A stretch of DNA of 64,000 bases from Cliona cf. orientalis (taxonomy: Eukaryota > Porifera > Demospongiae > Clionaida > Clionaidae): contig OZ005689.1 in assembly GCA_963930775.1 (NCBI GenBank), positions 20,403,262-20,467,261 of the forward strand, given 5' to 3'. Position 1 is the first letter of the stretch. Every line of letters starts with the position of its first letter. A program made the translations under genes and the position numbers. Of this stretch, positions 1 to 11,354 are shown piece by piece. Below the pieces are notes generated by a model that did not search any database, was not told where the DNA came from, and saw nothing but the letters and a program-made list of their open reading frames with translations.

Positions 1-2037
1 GCTGGAGCATGTTCTCCACAAGTTTCCTAAGGTAAGCAGCCCTCACATCACTAGTATCAGCTGCACGTGGCATCTCCGCCATCACAGCATGCGGAGGTGC
101 AGTCCCTGGCTCTACCCAGATCAACATGTGCCAGTGAACTGCACCTCTGCGCTGGTACTCTTTCTTCACAATAGAGTCCGTTACCACTCCAAGTGGGCCA
201 CCTTCAGATGACCTCAAAATGCTCATGAACCAGTCAAATCTCTTCTCCGCAGCTAGTACAGAGATATGAGGTTTGAATCCAACTGGCTGTCTATCAGAGG
301 TCTTTGGCCAGATCTTGCACTTCAAGCTCACTAGCATGTGCACCCCACCCATCCCTTAAAGTGGCTTGTACTTGGGGCCACCCATCATAGGCTGTGAGGG
401 TGAGGAAAAAATTTGGCAAACCTCTCTGCTCAACAAAAGCAACAAGATCAAGGCCGAACGACCTCCAAAACTCCTTGCTGCCCGGAATAATCCTTGGTAC
501 TTCAGTCCCATAAACAGAGTATGGATCAGATGGGCCAGATACTCTTTCTGCAGTGAGGGGTTCAGATAGATTTTGTACCTTCACAACTTTACGGGCCTCG
601 TGCATGCGGAGGCGGACCTTCAGCATGTAGTCATACTTAAAGAAAGGATACAAGCGATCCTCTGCATAGAACCCACGCACATCAAAGAGCCTCATTTTGA
701 CATGGAAATTAAATGGAATGGGGCACTTGTGATACCATCCCCCATAGCCCCATGGGTGGAGGTGTGGAAAGGCCTTACAGTCGAGGAACTCTTCGCCATA
801 TTTAGCCTGGCAGAGGTTTACTATGCTCTTTGCTAGTTCAGGACGAGGATACTGACGGCCAGCAATATCATCATGCACATCTCCCCGTATGACAGGAAAA
901 TCATCGAAGTATTTTGCATCCAAGGGGAAAGCCATGGCAGCAGCCTCATCTTCCAAAAACTTTTCAAGTGATATGCTTTGGTCCTCTAAAAGCTTCGGAT
1001 TGATAAAAGTGGGCTTACAGTATCGCATAAGTGTCTCATATTGGGAGAAAAACTTGGAATAAAGGTGTATGCATCCACCGTACTGCCCTTTTGATACGTA
1101 AGGACGATGCGGGTGAGGGGCTCTTCTCCCAAATATCACTATCTTTAACAGCAAGGAAACCAAACAGGCCATGGTAGTGCTTATCTAGTTTTGTGATAGC
1201 ATTCACTTCACCTTGGAGATGGTGATACTGAGTCATGCTTGCCTCCCTGACTGTATTTGAAAACAGGCCACAGACAGATATTTGTCCACGCTCATATTGG
1301 TTTGCTAGAGACTGTATCTCTGTGGGAAATCTCATATCCCACTCATCCACAGGCTTCACATTTAAACCAGGATCAAGGACACACCCTACATGTTGATTTA
1401 ATGGAATGCTATTGGACTTACAATAGGCACAGGAGTACCATCGCTCTTTAGTTGATGTACCCCTCTCAGTGTACACAAACCCCGCTGTACAGCTAGATAC
1501 AGCTCGTAAATAAGCACTTGCTGGTGCATCACTTTCACTCATGCTGCTGGGTTTGTCCACAAGGAAGGTGTGAGCACCATCAACAGTACTCCATAACAGG
1601 TGCCCACACCCATAACACACAGCTAAACCTAGTGGCTTCCTATCAAAGGTACGCTGCTGTGAAATTCTGCAACTACAGACATCAAGAAGCTCAACATTTA
1701 TATTCAACATTTCATTTGAGTTATCCCAACCTGTTGGAAGTTCAATACAAGGATCAAATTCAATCTCTTTCCTCCTACCATGAGGACGACCACCACTTCT
1801 ACTGACTTCATATCCGCAGTCTTGTGTAGTACCGCGTGGTCGACCGGAACTAACGCTACAGCCTGTCTGTTGGGTAGTACCACGTGGTCTACCACTACCA
1901 ACTCTATAGCCAGACTCTTCTGTAGTACCAGAAGGTCTACCTTGCACTAATCTGTTCCCACATCCACAACAAATGTTACTCCTGATATGATTCTCATAGG
2001 AGCATTTCTGACAAGTCTTGATCAGAACAGGCATCAC
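1..2037 (-). CDS. Helitron replication initiator, N-terminal half, two frameshifts
   Basis: Helitron proteins join a HUH nickase (Rep) to a 5'-3' helicase and drive rolling-circle transposition. The frame starts at 2037 with a CxxC/CxxC zinc ribbon (CQKC...CGC, about residues 9-26), followed by four GRPxGTT-type repeats (about residues 33-90) that may bind DNA like AT hooks. More Cys pairs follow (CYGCGHLLW, CAYC). The Helitron-like N domain lies at 294-1172, with the block GLPNFFLTLTAYDGWPQ. Downstream of a second shift comes EYQRRGAVHWHMLIW; its HWH (codons at 128-136) is the metal-binding HUH motif of Rep. Reading changes frame near 1125-1143 and again near 294-300, so this copy is probably dead. 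Upstream 2038-2322 is untranslated leader. The helicase half would lie left of the window. Confidence 0.85.
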
Positions 2038-2322
2038 AGCTTAAAGACAGTACAATAACACTGAGCGCGGATACACCTTACAATAATGTACGCTAAATAT
2101 AAACTAGATACAAAACTAAACACTAAACAACCAACAAACCCGGAAACAAGGGTCACGGATGAACTAGCAAATAATACAATCAATAAACAGTTACTGCAGA
2201 TCTACACTCACAAATTTGGACAGATTCAACTGCATCAAGAAAATACTGGAAAGTTCACATTACGAGGACTCTCGTGTTCTGCGAATGGCTCTGAATGCGC
2301 GCGTGCATAGTATATATACTGA
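1..2322 (-). mobile_element. Helitron (rolling-circle transposon), 5' part; continues beyond the window
   Basis: The minus strand encodes the N-terminal part of a Helitron replication protein (see the CDS entry). The element runs off position 1, so the helicase domain and 3' terminal hairpin are not visible. The 5' end is placed at 2322 because the minus strand there begins TCAGTATATATACTATGC, a typical TC start, and because the sequence above it (from about 2323) matches the LINE 3' tail also seen at 21.2-21.5 kb. The exact boundary is inferred; the expected A before the TC start is not clear. Confidence 0.8.
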
Positions 2323-2597
2323 ACGTTTGGTAAAGGGTCGTCAAAATACAGCGCGCCCGTAAAATTTATTACGGGCAAACATTGCAAATGCATGGCTTCT
2401 TATACGTACTTATGGGAAAACTTAACCCCCCATAACTTTAATTCTAAGGTATGAATCAACTTTCCGTTTCATTTGAATTTGCAGGTGCGATCCATTCTGC
2501 GTGCTCATACACAAATTTCGTCATGAACTGCTTCCCAGAATCTCAAACAGTAATTATTTATATTAAATTCTTTTTTTTTTCTACTTAGTGTGTAACA
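2323..2597 (-). repeat. LINE 3'-tail cassette, second tandem copy, truncated
   Basis: A second, direct copy of the same cassette starts right after the first one, again with ACACACTAAGTAGAAAAAAA on the minus strand. It stops near 2323, about 90 bp short of the expected end, at the inferred 5' terminus of the Helitron. The simplest reading is that the Helitron landed inside this copy. Confidence 0.65.
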
Positions 2598-2995
2598 AGG
2601 AGACCACACACCAAGCAGAAAAAAAATTGTCCGGAAACCACGACGTAGTTGAGCTGGATGCTAAGTAGAGCCATACAATGCAAGCAGGCTGCCTATACTC
2701 CAATTTTGGCCAAATTCAGTAAAGGTCGTCAAATCTATGTGCGCGCTTAGCCCCACCCCTCACGTAGCGCGTGGGCGGAAACATTGCAAATGCATGGCTT
2801 CCTATACAAACATATGGAGAAACTTCAAAGGGACATAACTTATTGTAAGGTGTGAATCAAAAATCAGTTCCATCAAATCTCTAGTTTCGACCCATTCTGC
2901 GTGCCCAAAAATTGTCCCTCCAAGTGCTCCCAAACCCCCCATGAATTAGATTATTTAATTATTTAATTATTTAAGTTTGCTTTTTTTTTCTACTT
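2598..2995 (-). repeat. LINE 3'-tail cassette, first copy (inverted-repeat ends)
   Basis: About 390 bp directly after the LINE coding end. Read on the minus strand it begins CAAGTAGAAAAAAAAAGC and ends TTTTCTGCTTGGTGTGTGG, so its ends are inverted repeats of ACACACTAAGTAGAAAAAAA. It matches 21229-21615, which follows the other LINE copy in the same relative order and orientation. Its outer end carries GGTCTCCTTG, matching GGTCCCCTTG just before the poly(A) of the other copy. Confidence 0.75.
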
Positions 2996-3133
2996 GTATA
3001 ATTTTTGTATATGATAATTCTTGCAGTATTATGCAAGGGATATGCAATAGCAGTATAATACAATTATGCTAATATGAAGCATACCCACAGAATTAATAAA
3101 AGTACAAGTGTAAAATAGTGAAAAAATAACTAA

Positions 3134-5337
3134 TTAAAGTAATCTCTTAAATGCATGTAGTGATGGAGCAGATACTTGTTCTGCAGACAGACTGTTCCAC
3201 AAAGAAATAGAATTAGGTACAAATGAATATAAAAATGAGTTAGTGTGTGCAAGAGGCCGACTAAGAACCATATGGTGAGATCTGGTGGAGTAATAGTGAG
3301 ATGAATATACAAAAATATCTTGAGGGAAGTACGAGTGACCATACAAAATGTTATACAACTGACAACTTTAATTTAGTTCTGCGTTCTGCCAGAGAGGGTA
3401 CTGCACATGTCTCCAACAACTGCTGGTACTCATGGTTCCAGTGTTTTGTAACAATTTTGCATGCAAACTTTTGAACATTTTCTAACGCAGAAATATCCTT
3501 TTGTGTGTGGGGATCCCACAAGGAGCTGGCATATTCTAAATGTGGTCTAACAATGGATAAATGAAGTTGAATGATAGTTTTACAATCAGCTAATCCATAA
3601 AAACGTCTGTATAGGAGCCCAAGGATACGTTTAGCTTTTGAACAAGCAACTTCAATATGTGAAGACCATTTCATATCGCTCGACAGCAATACTCCCAAAT
3701 ACTTGTACAGGGATACTTCACAGAGACTCTGTCCATATAGTTGAAGTGCATTACCAGATAATAGGGGTGAACGTTTTCGTGAAACAATCATATCTTTGCA
3801 TTTCTATGGATTCAGAGACAAAGTTAGAGTCTGACCAGTGTTCAATCGCAGTGATGTCGCATTGAATTTTGAAGTAGTCAGATAGCACTGAGATTGGTCA
3901 ATAAAGAATTACATCATCAGCGAAAAGCGAGAGGTTTGATCCATCAGCAAGTGGCAAGAGTGTTAGTGTGTTAAATCGTTAACATATATAATGAACAAAA
4001 GTGGTCCTAGAACGGATCCTTGGGGCACTACTGACCTTACTGGTATAGTTGATGAGACACTACCATTCACAACAACCTGTTGCAATCTGCTTGATAGATA
4101 GTTCCATATCCATCGTAGGATGTGCTCATTCAGACCAATGCTGCAGTTTTTCTATAAGAGGTCCATGCGGGACACTGTCAAAAGCTTTTTTGTAGTCGAA
4201 AAAGATGATGCAAATATCATTACCTTGGTCAAGATTGTTTAGCCAGTCATGAACTGTGGCAATTAACGATGTAACTGTGCCTTTTCCTTCTGTGAAGCCC
4301 CATTGTCTATTTGAGAGTGGGAAGTGCTCCTCAAGATAGTCTAATATTACATGATGAACATGCCGCTCCAATAGTTTACTAACGATACTCAGCAATGAAA
4401 TAGGTCGATAATTTGTTGGGCTACTGTGATTGTCAGATTTCGGTATAGGTACCACTGTGGACATTTTCCACTGAGAAGGAATCTTCCCCGCTGCGGGGAA
4501 TTGGTTGAACAGTTTGGTAATGCTTGGACCAATGCAGGGTGCTGTGTTTTTTAGCATTTTTGCTGATATCTCATCTGGCCCATTTGCTTTTGATTCATCA
4601 AGAGAGGAAAGCAATTTCTGCACTTCTTCATTGCACAAGAGCTCCTCTGGAAATGGGGTTGTGACAAGTGGCTGTAGGTCCTCACCTCATTAAGAGGATT
4701 GCAGGAGTTATTAAAACATGTAGCAAAATAATTATTTAGCATGTTAGCTTTACCCAAAGAGGTATCAGCAGTTACACCATCATGTGTAAGGGATGGGATA
4801 ACACTTGTGCCCTTGCTTAGTGCTTTAATAGCTTTCCAAAATTGTTTCGGTTTTGCAGGATCCAATGATCGAAAGAATCGTTCTTTTGCTTTTCTCAATA
4901 ACTTGATTCCTTAGCCTCCTATACTGGACGTAATTCCTAGACTGCTTGGCGTACTTATATGCCGCATTTCGTTTACGCATTGTTCTAACGATGTCTTTAT
5001 TTAGCCAGGGAAGGTTTTTCCGTGTCTGAATAATGGCTCGCGGGATACAATCTTTCACAATTTGCATAAACTGATGATGCCAATTAAACCAGCTTTTGTC
5101 CACATCATCTGCTAACAATGAGTTCCAGTCAGTAGCATTAATTTGCTCACAAGCCTTCTCCCAGTCAGCATATGCATATCTCCATACAATTCTTTCAGCT
5201 GTAACATTCACATTGTTTGACTTTGTTTTCCATTGAATTTGCAAGTGAATACCCCTGTGGTCTGAGTTTCCAAGGGGTGGAACGACTGAACATACATTTC
5301 TGCAATAGCTGAACATTAGACATGAATACTTGATCAA
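3134..5337 (-). CDS. LINE ORF2, reverse transcriptase and C-terminal domain, disrupted
   Basis: This is the reverse transcriptase that copies LINE RNA at the target site. Blocks in order are LGNSDH (end of endonuclease), PWLNKDIVRTMRKRN, FWKAIKAL, KANGPDEIS, NYRPISLLS, GFTEGKGT, IIFFDYKKAFDSVPH, VPQGSVLGPLLF (about 3995-4030) and the catalytic FADDVILY (FADD codons 3913-3924). A stop follows FADDVILY directly. The C-terminal conserved region has KYLGVLLSSDMKW, RPHLEYASSLWDP and SLWNSLS, ending with TAA at 3134-3136. The frame changes at least four times, so this copy cannot make an active enzyme. Confidence 0.85.
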
Positions 5338-6082
5338 TTAGTGTAGCAGTGCCGTTATGGTGAACATGAGTTATTTTGGAGACCACTTGCGTCAGACAAA
5401 ATGTATTTGCAAGTTCCGTCATTTTATCATACCAGGAGCTGCTTGCAGAGGCCATGTCTACATTAAAATCTCCCAAAAGGATATAGTTAGAGAATTGAGT
5501 TAGATTCACTAACTCCAGATAGCCAGTTAGATCATTAAAAATTTCAACTGTGGAGCTGGGAGGACGATAGCACAGAGACAAACAGGACTTGAAAGAACCA
5601 AAACGTAGGGTGACAGTAACTATTTCCAGATTGGGGTACTGATTATTGGCATTGGTTTCCACCCGAATCACTTCCCTAATGTACATCAGCACTCCCCCGC
5701 CATGCCTGTTCCTATCCCTCCTTACAATCTGATAACCACTGATATGCAGCTCTGTATTGTTGATGTCGCTAGACAACCAGGATTCTGTTATACATACAAC
5801 ATCATCTGGTTTATGAACTTCACAAAGGATGCGAAGCTCATCACACTTAGGAATTATGCTTCTAGCATTGAAATACAGAATAGACAAGTATTGCTTAGTC
5901 ATACTGGATACGTCAGTTGTGGGTGCTTGTGCAAGAGTTAGGCTAGTAAGGTTACAAGGGGTACTTACAAAGGATTGAAGATGGTGACCCTCAGTGGCAA
6001 GGTGGCCTTCAAGTCAATCTTGATGGGCCTGAGCAGAAGTATCGGTATCGGTAGTGGCAGTGTGATCGAGTGGTGATTGCAT
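5195..6082 (-). CDS. LINE ORF2, 5' part with APE-type endonuclease
   Basis: This part nicks target DNA to prime reverse transcription. A possible ATG lies at 6080-6082, followed by 22 codons and a TGA (6014-6016). The same frame then continues through an ATG at 5902. Endonuclease landmarks in order are FNARS, ITESWL (catalytic Glu), GGGVLMYIR, YRPPSS, GDFNVD and the block ending LIDQVF. The final SDH motif (LGNSDHRG) lies in another frame just downstream, so at least one frameshift separates it. The family usually has a single long ORF2 here. The TGA after 22 codons could be a real short upstream ORF or decay. Confidence 0.8.
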
Positions 6083-6190
6083 GGTGCGCGTGCTTACTTC
6101 AGCTGTGGCTGTGTGTGCTTCACTTGGAGCTTGCTCGAGTTAGTCTTTTTGGATAGTCAGATTGAGGTTTTGCGAAGCTAACATACATGT

Positions 6191-6860
6191 AAGCTGATAC
6201 TAGGTATGTGACTGTCGAGAAGATCTATGTGTTTGTGGCAGTACCAGTTCGTAATTTCATGCTGGCTCAAAAATTACTGGCACCTGAGGCTTCTGGTTTG
6301 ATGGTAGGCTTACATTTACTTGTATGTTGGATATCACTGGCGAGTGTGGCACTACTGCCATACTTGGTGTCATCGCCACATAAGTTGCTCAGACCGTTTT
6401 TACTATGTAGCTATGGTGAAGGGTATTATTCTACTCTTGTTAGTGGCTATAGTGCTTACAAAGTTTGTGAATTTCACGTTTGGTGGCGAGGCCCTTTGTT
6501 GCACAGTTGAGTTACAAGTTACCGTGCGTGGATGGATTAAAATGCAGTGTGATGCTCACACTTTGTATGTTACTATCTGATTTAAAGTTCGGGTGGCTCC
6601 TTTGATCTACGTCATAATAATGTATGTATGTAAGTATGACACAAGTACAATACATGTAGTTGTGTATGTTGCCACCAGAAGCAGTCTAAGACTTTGTAAA
6701 TTTCTCTGGGTAGCGTTCCTCCAGTTCCCTTGAGTTTGGAGTTGAGGCAAGCTGCACTGCCATATGATATACGTATAACTCCCACCCCCCCCCCCCCCCC
6801 CCCCCCGCCTTTCCTCTGAAAATAGCTTCCTGTATTATTGTGTCATTATATTATACAACA
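6191..6860. other. No gene seen; part of a dispersed repeat and a C22 tract
   Basis: No convincing coding frame. The stretch 6665-6850 is homologous to 17850-17970: both run from an AGCAGT..AAG.CTTTGTAAATTTC motif through a C-rich tract to ATTATTGTGTCATTAT. An uninterrupted run of 22 C lies at 6785-6806. Confidence 0.6.
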
Positions 6861-7208
6861 AGTATAAAAACAATTGAATAAATTGAAGGATGAAGTAGGG
6901 ATGGCAGGATCAAAAGTATACGAACAAGATTTTGTAGGGATAACCACATCCACTTTATATTCCTACGCTTGCTTTTTGAGTAGCTATAAGCTTATGCATG
7001 GGGAGCAAAGTAATCAGTAATAATGCGATGAATCAAAACTGAGCCATCAGTGATAGGGGACAAAATTTCTCCCATATGTAAGTCAAGAAGCGCTCCAAGA
7101 AGCTCAGTTGGATAGCACGAACAAGTCAATATCAATAGGTGCATGATAAGCAAGCGTAGGGATGTATAGTGGATGTGGTTATCCCTACAAATCTTGTTCG
7201 TATCCTGT
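6861..7208. mobile_element. Foldback element, GAAGTAGGGATGGCAG family, copy 1
   Basis: Left arm GTAGGGATGGCAGGATC...ACGAACAAG...TCCTACGCTTGC is mirrored on the right by GCAAGCGTAGGGATG...CTTGTTCGTATCCTG. The outermost part of the right arm, present in the copy at 38765-39131, is missing here. It has no coding capacity, so it is a non-autonomous hairpin-forming element. Confidence 0.75.
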
Positions 7209-7451
7209 AGTGAATTTAAAGGCATTGTACCACGACATATGGACTATTTTTAGTAAATTAGTGTCGCACGTGATGTAACCATGCCCATTAGTTTGAAATC
7301 TGGCAGCCACTTTTCAATCAGTGGCAAAAATATTGTCAAATTGCATTAAATAATAGCTTAAGACTGAGTAGTGGAAGAAGCCTGAGTGGTGGTAAATGCC
7401 TGAGTGGTGGTTGGGGCTGACCACTCTTGACCAGTGTGGGCAGAATCCTAG

Positions 7452-8230
7452 AGCTTGCACCATAGAGCTTGTGCTAAAGAACTAAAAATTGTTGGAGCTT
7501 GCACCATAGAGCTTGCACTGTGTATACCTTAGATGATTTCGCTGGCACAGTTAGAGTGGGTAGAAATCATCTCAGGCGCAGTTAGAGCTTGGTAGAAATC
7601 ATCTAAGGTACTTGGTATTGTTACTATGGTATACCAATGCTTCACCATACAAGCACTGCACACTGATTAAATTATTGTGGGCTAGGGTAGCTGAATATGA
7701 TTTGACTGTGGATGCTCTACTGGAGAATGATTTTACTGACATTAGAAGCTGTTACCATAGTAACATATACCAAAGAGTCAGAGCTTGCACTACAGAGTCG
7801 GAGCTTGCACCGTAGAGCTTACACTATAGAGTTCAGTGGCGTGTCCAAGGGGGGCTCAGGGTGCTCGAGCACCCCCCTCAGCTCTGGAACAACAGTCAGA
7901 TCAGTAGCTCAGTGGCAACTATTTATGCTGATAATCGACAATTGGTAGCCAGAACCAACAATAAACTTACTGGCCTCTACAATTCGCTCTCTAAACAACT
8001 CTTTCTTGTCGCTACTTGGCCAAAACAGCCATCTTCGTCAGCCAGCTATCTTCAAGAACGCGTTAGCGAGGGGCGTGGTCAACGTTTTGGGGGCGTGGCT
8101 TAAAATTTTGCGCGCGATTGGCTTAGCACCTCCCTCCTTCAAATCCTGGACACGCCACTGGAGTTTGCACCATAGAGCTAGCTAGCTAGAGCTTGCACCA
8201 TAAAGCTTGCGCTATATAGCTATTTAGAGC
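7452..8230 (+). repeat. Short interspersed repeats of GAGCTTGCACCATAGAGCTT
   Basis: At least six imperfect copies of a roughly 20-bp unit lie near 7452, 7496, 7781, 7801, 8163 and 8193. A hAT-like MITE (7834-8160) sits inside one of them. The spacer 7530-7600 also repeats TAGAAATCATCT. No function is evident. Confidence 0.65.
7834..8160. mobile_element. hAT-like MITE with 5-bp duplication GAGTT
   Basis: The ends are inverted, CAGTGGCGTGTCC and GGACACGCCACTG. The element is flanked on both sides by GAGTT. The CAGTGGCG start resembles hAT ends, although hAT usually makes 8-bp duplications. The interior holds CTCAGGGTGCTCGAGCACCCCC, also present in the relative at 38372-38703. No coding region. 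Confidence 0.75.
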
Positions 8231-8249
8231 TTGGGCATGTATGGCATGT

Positions 8250-8410
8250 ATGTCTGTTGTCATGCTATCTTCCTACATAGCTCGTTTGGACTGCGATGTT
8301 ATAAGGTTCCTTGCAGCGTTTTGATTGTATGTATTGTGTGGATTTAGCTGAAAGTGTTTCATTCAAGTTCTGGCATTTGCTGCCTTCCTCGCTCCCTGGC
8401 AGAAAAGAGA
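8250..8410 (-). repeat. Dispersed repeat, copy 1 (others at 40125-40330 and 49050-49245)
   Basis: Read on the minus strand it shares GAGCGAGGAAGGCAGC, CAGCTAAATCCACACAATAC and AATCAAAACGC with the plus-strand copies at 40.1 and 49.1 kb. The family is unknown. It may carry flanking host-like sequence. Confidence 0.6.
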
Positions 8411-8677
8411 CAGTAATGGCTTCTTTTCAATTCGAAGGGTATGCAGGGCCTATGTATGGCTAGCAATAGATCCAACAAGACTGCATGGCTCGTCACGTAT
8501 CATAGCACACTGGTAGATTAGCTTTTTGGCTTTTTATGCAAACTGCTGACATGGCATGGCACTATACCACTGCTGTATTGCACACGTGACATGATACTGC
8601 TGCGTGCAATATTGCATGTGCGCTATATCTTGCAGTTACTTTTTGATGTGCTTTGACCTGTGTGAGAAACTTTCAGT

Positions 8678-8960
8678 AAGTGCCAAGGTACTAAGATGAC
8701 AGTCTAACGGACTGGCCCATAGCATGGGATGGGCTGGCCCACTAGGCTATCAAAATGATTATATACTCAGAACCTTTGGCAACCTGGTCAGAGAACTAGA
8801 ATGTAAATTATGTCAGCTATTTAGTGCTTTTGACGTCGAAATATAGCTTGAGGGAGGCGGGGCCCGTGGGTGGGGAACAGGTTACACCAGAGGGGTAGGC
8901 AGCTGGTGGGGGATTGGTGATACCAAATAATTTATAGAAACTGACAATTGTTTCAATTTA
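8678..8960 (+). repeat. Dispersed repeat pair, copy 1 (second at 12850-13110)
   Basis: Both copies begin AAGGTACTAAGATGA.AGTCTA and share CAGAGAACTAGAA, TATGTCAGCT.TTTGGT-like text and the tail GGTTACACCA. Within each, the start holds a short stem (GGCCCAT...ATGGGATGGGC). They are ancient copies of one element or duplicated sequence with no coding frame. Confidence 0.65.
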
Positions 8961-9501
8961 TTGGTGATACACCAAGGGGTAGTCACTGTTGTGCAGCCAC
9001 CTACAGTGATTAATGATTTTAATTGGCAATAATATAAGCACTTGATTGCTCCCTTGCTCTAGCTACTCAGCCTCGTTCACAACTTTCAGTTGCATACAGA
9101 AAAGGGTGGACGGACTGGTATCCAATATCACGTGATCAATCTAGCCATGTGAATGAATGTGTGTGTTATTTAGCTAGTATCTGTGACATGTAGCATGTAT
9201 ATGTAGTCTTGCTATCACCCAATAGGTCTGGGTGATAGTGAAACTATGCAGCATGATGCTGATTGGTGTGGAATACTAAATCTGCAGCACACTCACAGTG
9301 CTCTCTAGTTTTTAATTTTACAGAGGTTTTTTTGTAGAATCTTTCAATTGTTACTATTGGTAATGTGAGTTACGCTGTAATAGATTTTAGCAGGTACTTC
9401 TCTTTATCGTTTAGATAGGCTGGTGCATAGGATTTGAGAAGTTTTGGTCTGTGTGGGAGCCTGTACCTTTTACTATAATCTAACCAGCCATTAAATTTTG
9501 G

Positions 9502-9700
9502 TTATCTTCTAAAGGAGGAGCCAGCATTAGTGTGAGCAACTGAGCCAGAGCTTCTCGTCCTCTCTGTGGCCTCTTCTTTTTCTTTCTTGTGGCCTTTCTT
9601 AGGATAGTCCATTGTATCCACAACTGAGTCAATGAAGTTTATAGTAAGCCATGCAGTTTTACTTGTTTGTGGGCATTGTTCACCCCCTCTCCATCTGTCT
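9502..9700 (-). pseudogene. Exon-like basic segment, related to 18454-18750
   Basis: The minus strand reads DYPKKGHKKEKEEATERTR and ends at a stop near 9502. It resembles EHPKRGQKLRRRSKRKRTGG at 18.7 kb, and the upstream intron-like text (AAGTAAAA...ATGGCT...TAAACT) is similar too. Two paralogous exons, or one exon and one dead copy, are possible. The product is unknown. Confidence 0.35.
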
Positions 9701-10492
9701 GAGCACTTTTGCATTAGAGGAGGCTGGCCCGTGAAATTACGGAGTGTGATATGGAGATATACGAAGTGAATCGATACATTTCATAGGACTACATGTAGTT
9801 AGTGCTAGGAGTTTGTGCAAATACTGCCATGCTTCCTTTTTTTGTTTATGACAAACATATTTGTTTGTGTTCAACAATTGCCTATTAGTTTAGTTGCTGC
9901 ACTTGGTGATACAGCTTCATGTTGACCTACATGTATGCAAATGCTTGTTTACCCAACTGGCCTTTTGTTTTAGCGTAGAAATCCTGCCATCAGTACTAGC
10001 TCTTGATACTCTTTATTCTCTTGTATTTTTTGCTAATAGAAGACAGACTTTGCATAGCATCCATTGTTTTCAAGACCCTAGGTCAGGTCAGACAAGGCAT
10101 CAATGTATGTTTGCTGGACTGTGTCTGTAGCAGTAGACGAAAATTCGTAAATCAGTCCCTTATATCTGCTTTGAGGAGTGATTTACTTAGAGTGCTTAGT
10201 TTACGGATTTATCTGAAATGCACGTCCGTATGTATGTGTAGTATCAGGGCCGTATTAGCAATGGGAGTGCCATGAGTGTTGTCAAAAATAATATATTATT
10301 TGATATCGACTCAAGGAGTTGTACAATATTTTGCAACTCCATACAACTATACAACTCTATTGACAAAATGGTTGCCAGGCCCTTATATAGGCTTGCTGAC
10401 ACAGGAAAGAAGTACGTATAATAAGAGTTCACAGTACGTATATTGAGAAAGTTCACTACAGAGCATGCCACATGTGTATGTGTGTATGTATG

Positions 10493-10884
10493 TACCGTAG
10501 AATCCCGCAATTACGCCCCCCCCCCTCGCGCATAAGCCCCCCCCCTGCATTTTTAGCTGCATAGGTAGTTTTGTCTCGCGTATAAGCCCCCCCTGACTGT
10601 AAAATGGAGTCCATAAGTCAATAAAAACAGTAGCTACAGCTAGCAAACTAGCTATTTGTGTGACAATATGCCTTACTTTGTCGTTTTTCTCGAGTTTTGC
10701 CCACCAAACAGCCAGAGAAAGTACAGAGATCGCGCGCCCACGTGGCATTCGGCGATCGGTAATGGTCGTCACACGGAAATGTTAGTATCCCGCGTATAAG
10801 CCCCCTCCCCACTTTTGCCCAATCCTAGCATGCACAAAAGCGGGGGGGGGGGGGGGGGGGGCGTAATCGTGGGATTCTACGGTA
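10493..10884. mobile_element. MITE with TACCGTAGAATCCC ends
   Basis: Ends TACCGTAGAATCCCGCAATT and its inverse ...CGTGGGATTCTACGGTA frame about 390 bp. Inside, CGCGTATAAGCCCCCCC-type text repeats three times and there are long C and G runs at either end. No coding frame survives on either strand, so it is non-autonomous. Confidence 0.75.
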
Positions 10885-11131
10885 TTATATTATTATGTAT
10901 GTACATGTATTACCTATTCACCCATCCTTTGCGAGAGCCCCTAAATGTACGTCTGATTTTTGTGAGTTAGCTTGCTAAGCCCATTCCAAGTTGTACTTCT
11001 GTTTCTGATGTTTCCAAGGATCATGTGGGCGGGCAGTACATCAGCATCACAGCCACCAATCCAAGTCAATCAGACTCGCTTAGAACGTTAATCTGTCATT
11101 AAAATATTTGCATGTCATTTTGCACATGCAG

Positions 11132-11354
11132 TACCATATAGCGGGAAATTATCGCATGGTGCAAAATTTCGTGGTTTCTGCGGATAGGTTGGGTGCCACG
11201 AAAATATGAACCTCGAAATTGCTGATCGATCTATATGGGTATGGTCTCCACATGGAGAAGGCACGAAAAATTAAAACCACGAAAATTTCTTCTGGAGCAT
11301 TTGGAAGCAATTACACGAAATTTTGCACCAGCGAAAATTTCCCGCTATGTGGTA
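11132..11354. mobile_element. Small MITE with TACCATATAGCGGGAAATT ends
   Basis: A 223-bp element whose left end TACCATATAGCGGGAAATT is mirrored by AATTTCCCGCTATGTGGTA. The interior has further mirrored AAATTTCGTGG / CCACGAAAATTT text. The element at 46773-47195 has similar ends and the same interior words, so they form one family. Confidence 0.75.

Larger units (their letters stand above)
2323..6190 (-). mobile_element. CR1/L2-like LINE, decayed, near full length
   Basis: A non-LTR retrotransposon running right to left: leader, endonuclease, reverse transcriptase, C-terminal domain and a long 3' tail. The coding part spans 6082 to 3134 with several frame changes and stops. The 3' tail is unusual: it contains two direct copies of an inverted-repeat cassette (2598-2995 and 2323-2597). 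The 5' end near 6190 is only approximate. A related but diverged copy lies at 20684-21638 on the plus strand. The clade (CR1/L2, Jockey superfamily) is judged from the APE endonuclease plus the motifs FDYKKAFDSVPH and FADD. Confidence 0.85.

Noticed and set aside
366-836. Plus-strand frames at 366-569 and 573-836
   Set aside because: They lie antisense to the Helitron Rep domain, which has clear family motifs.
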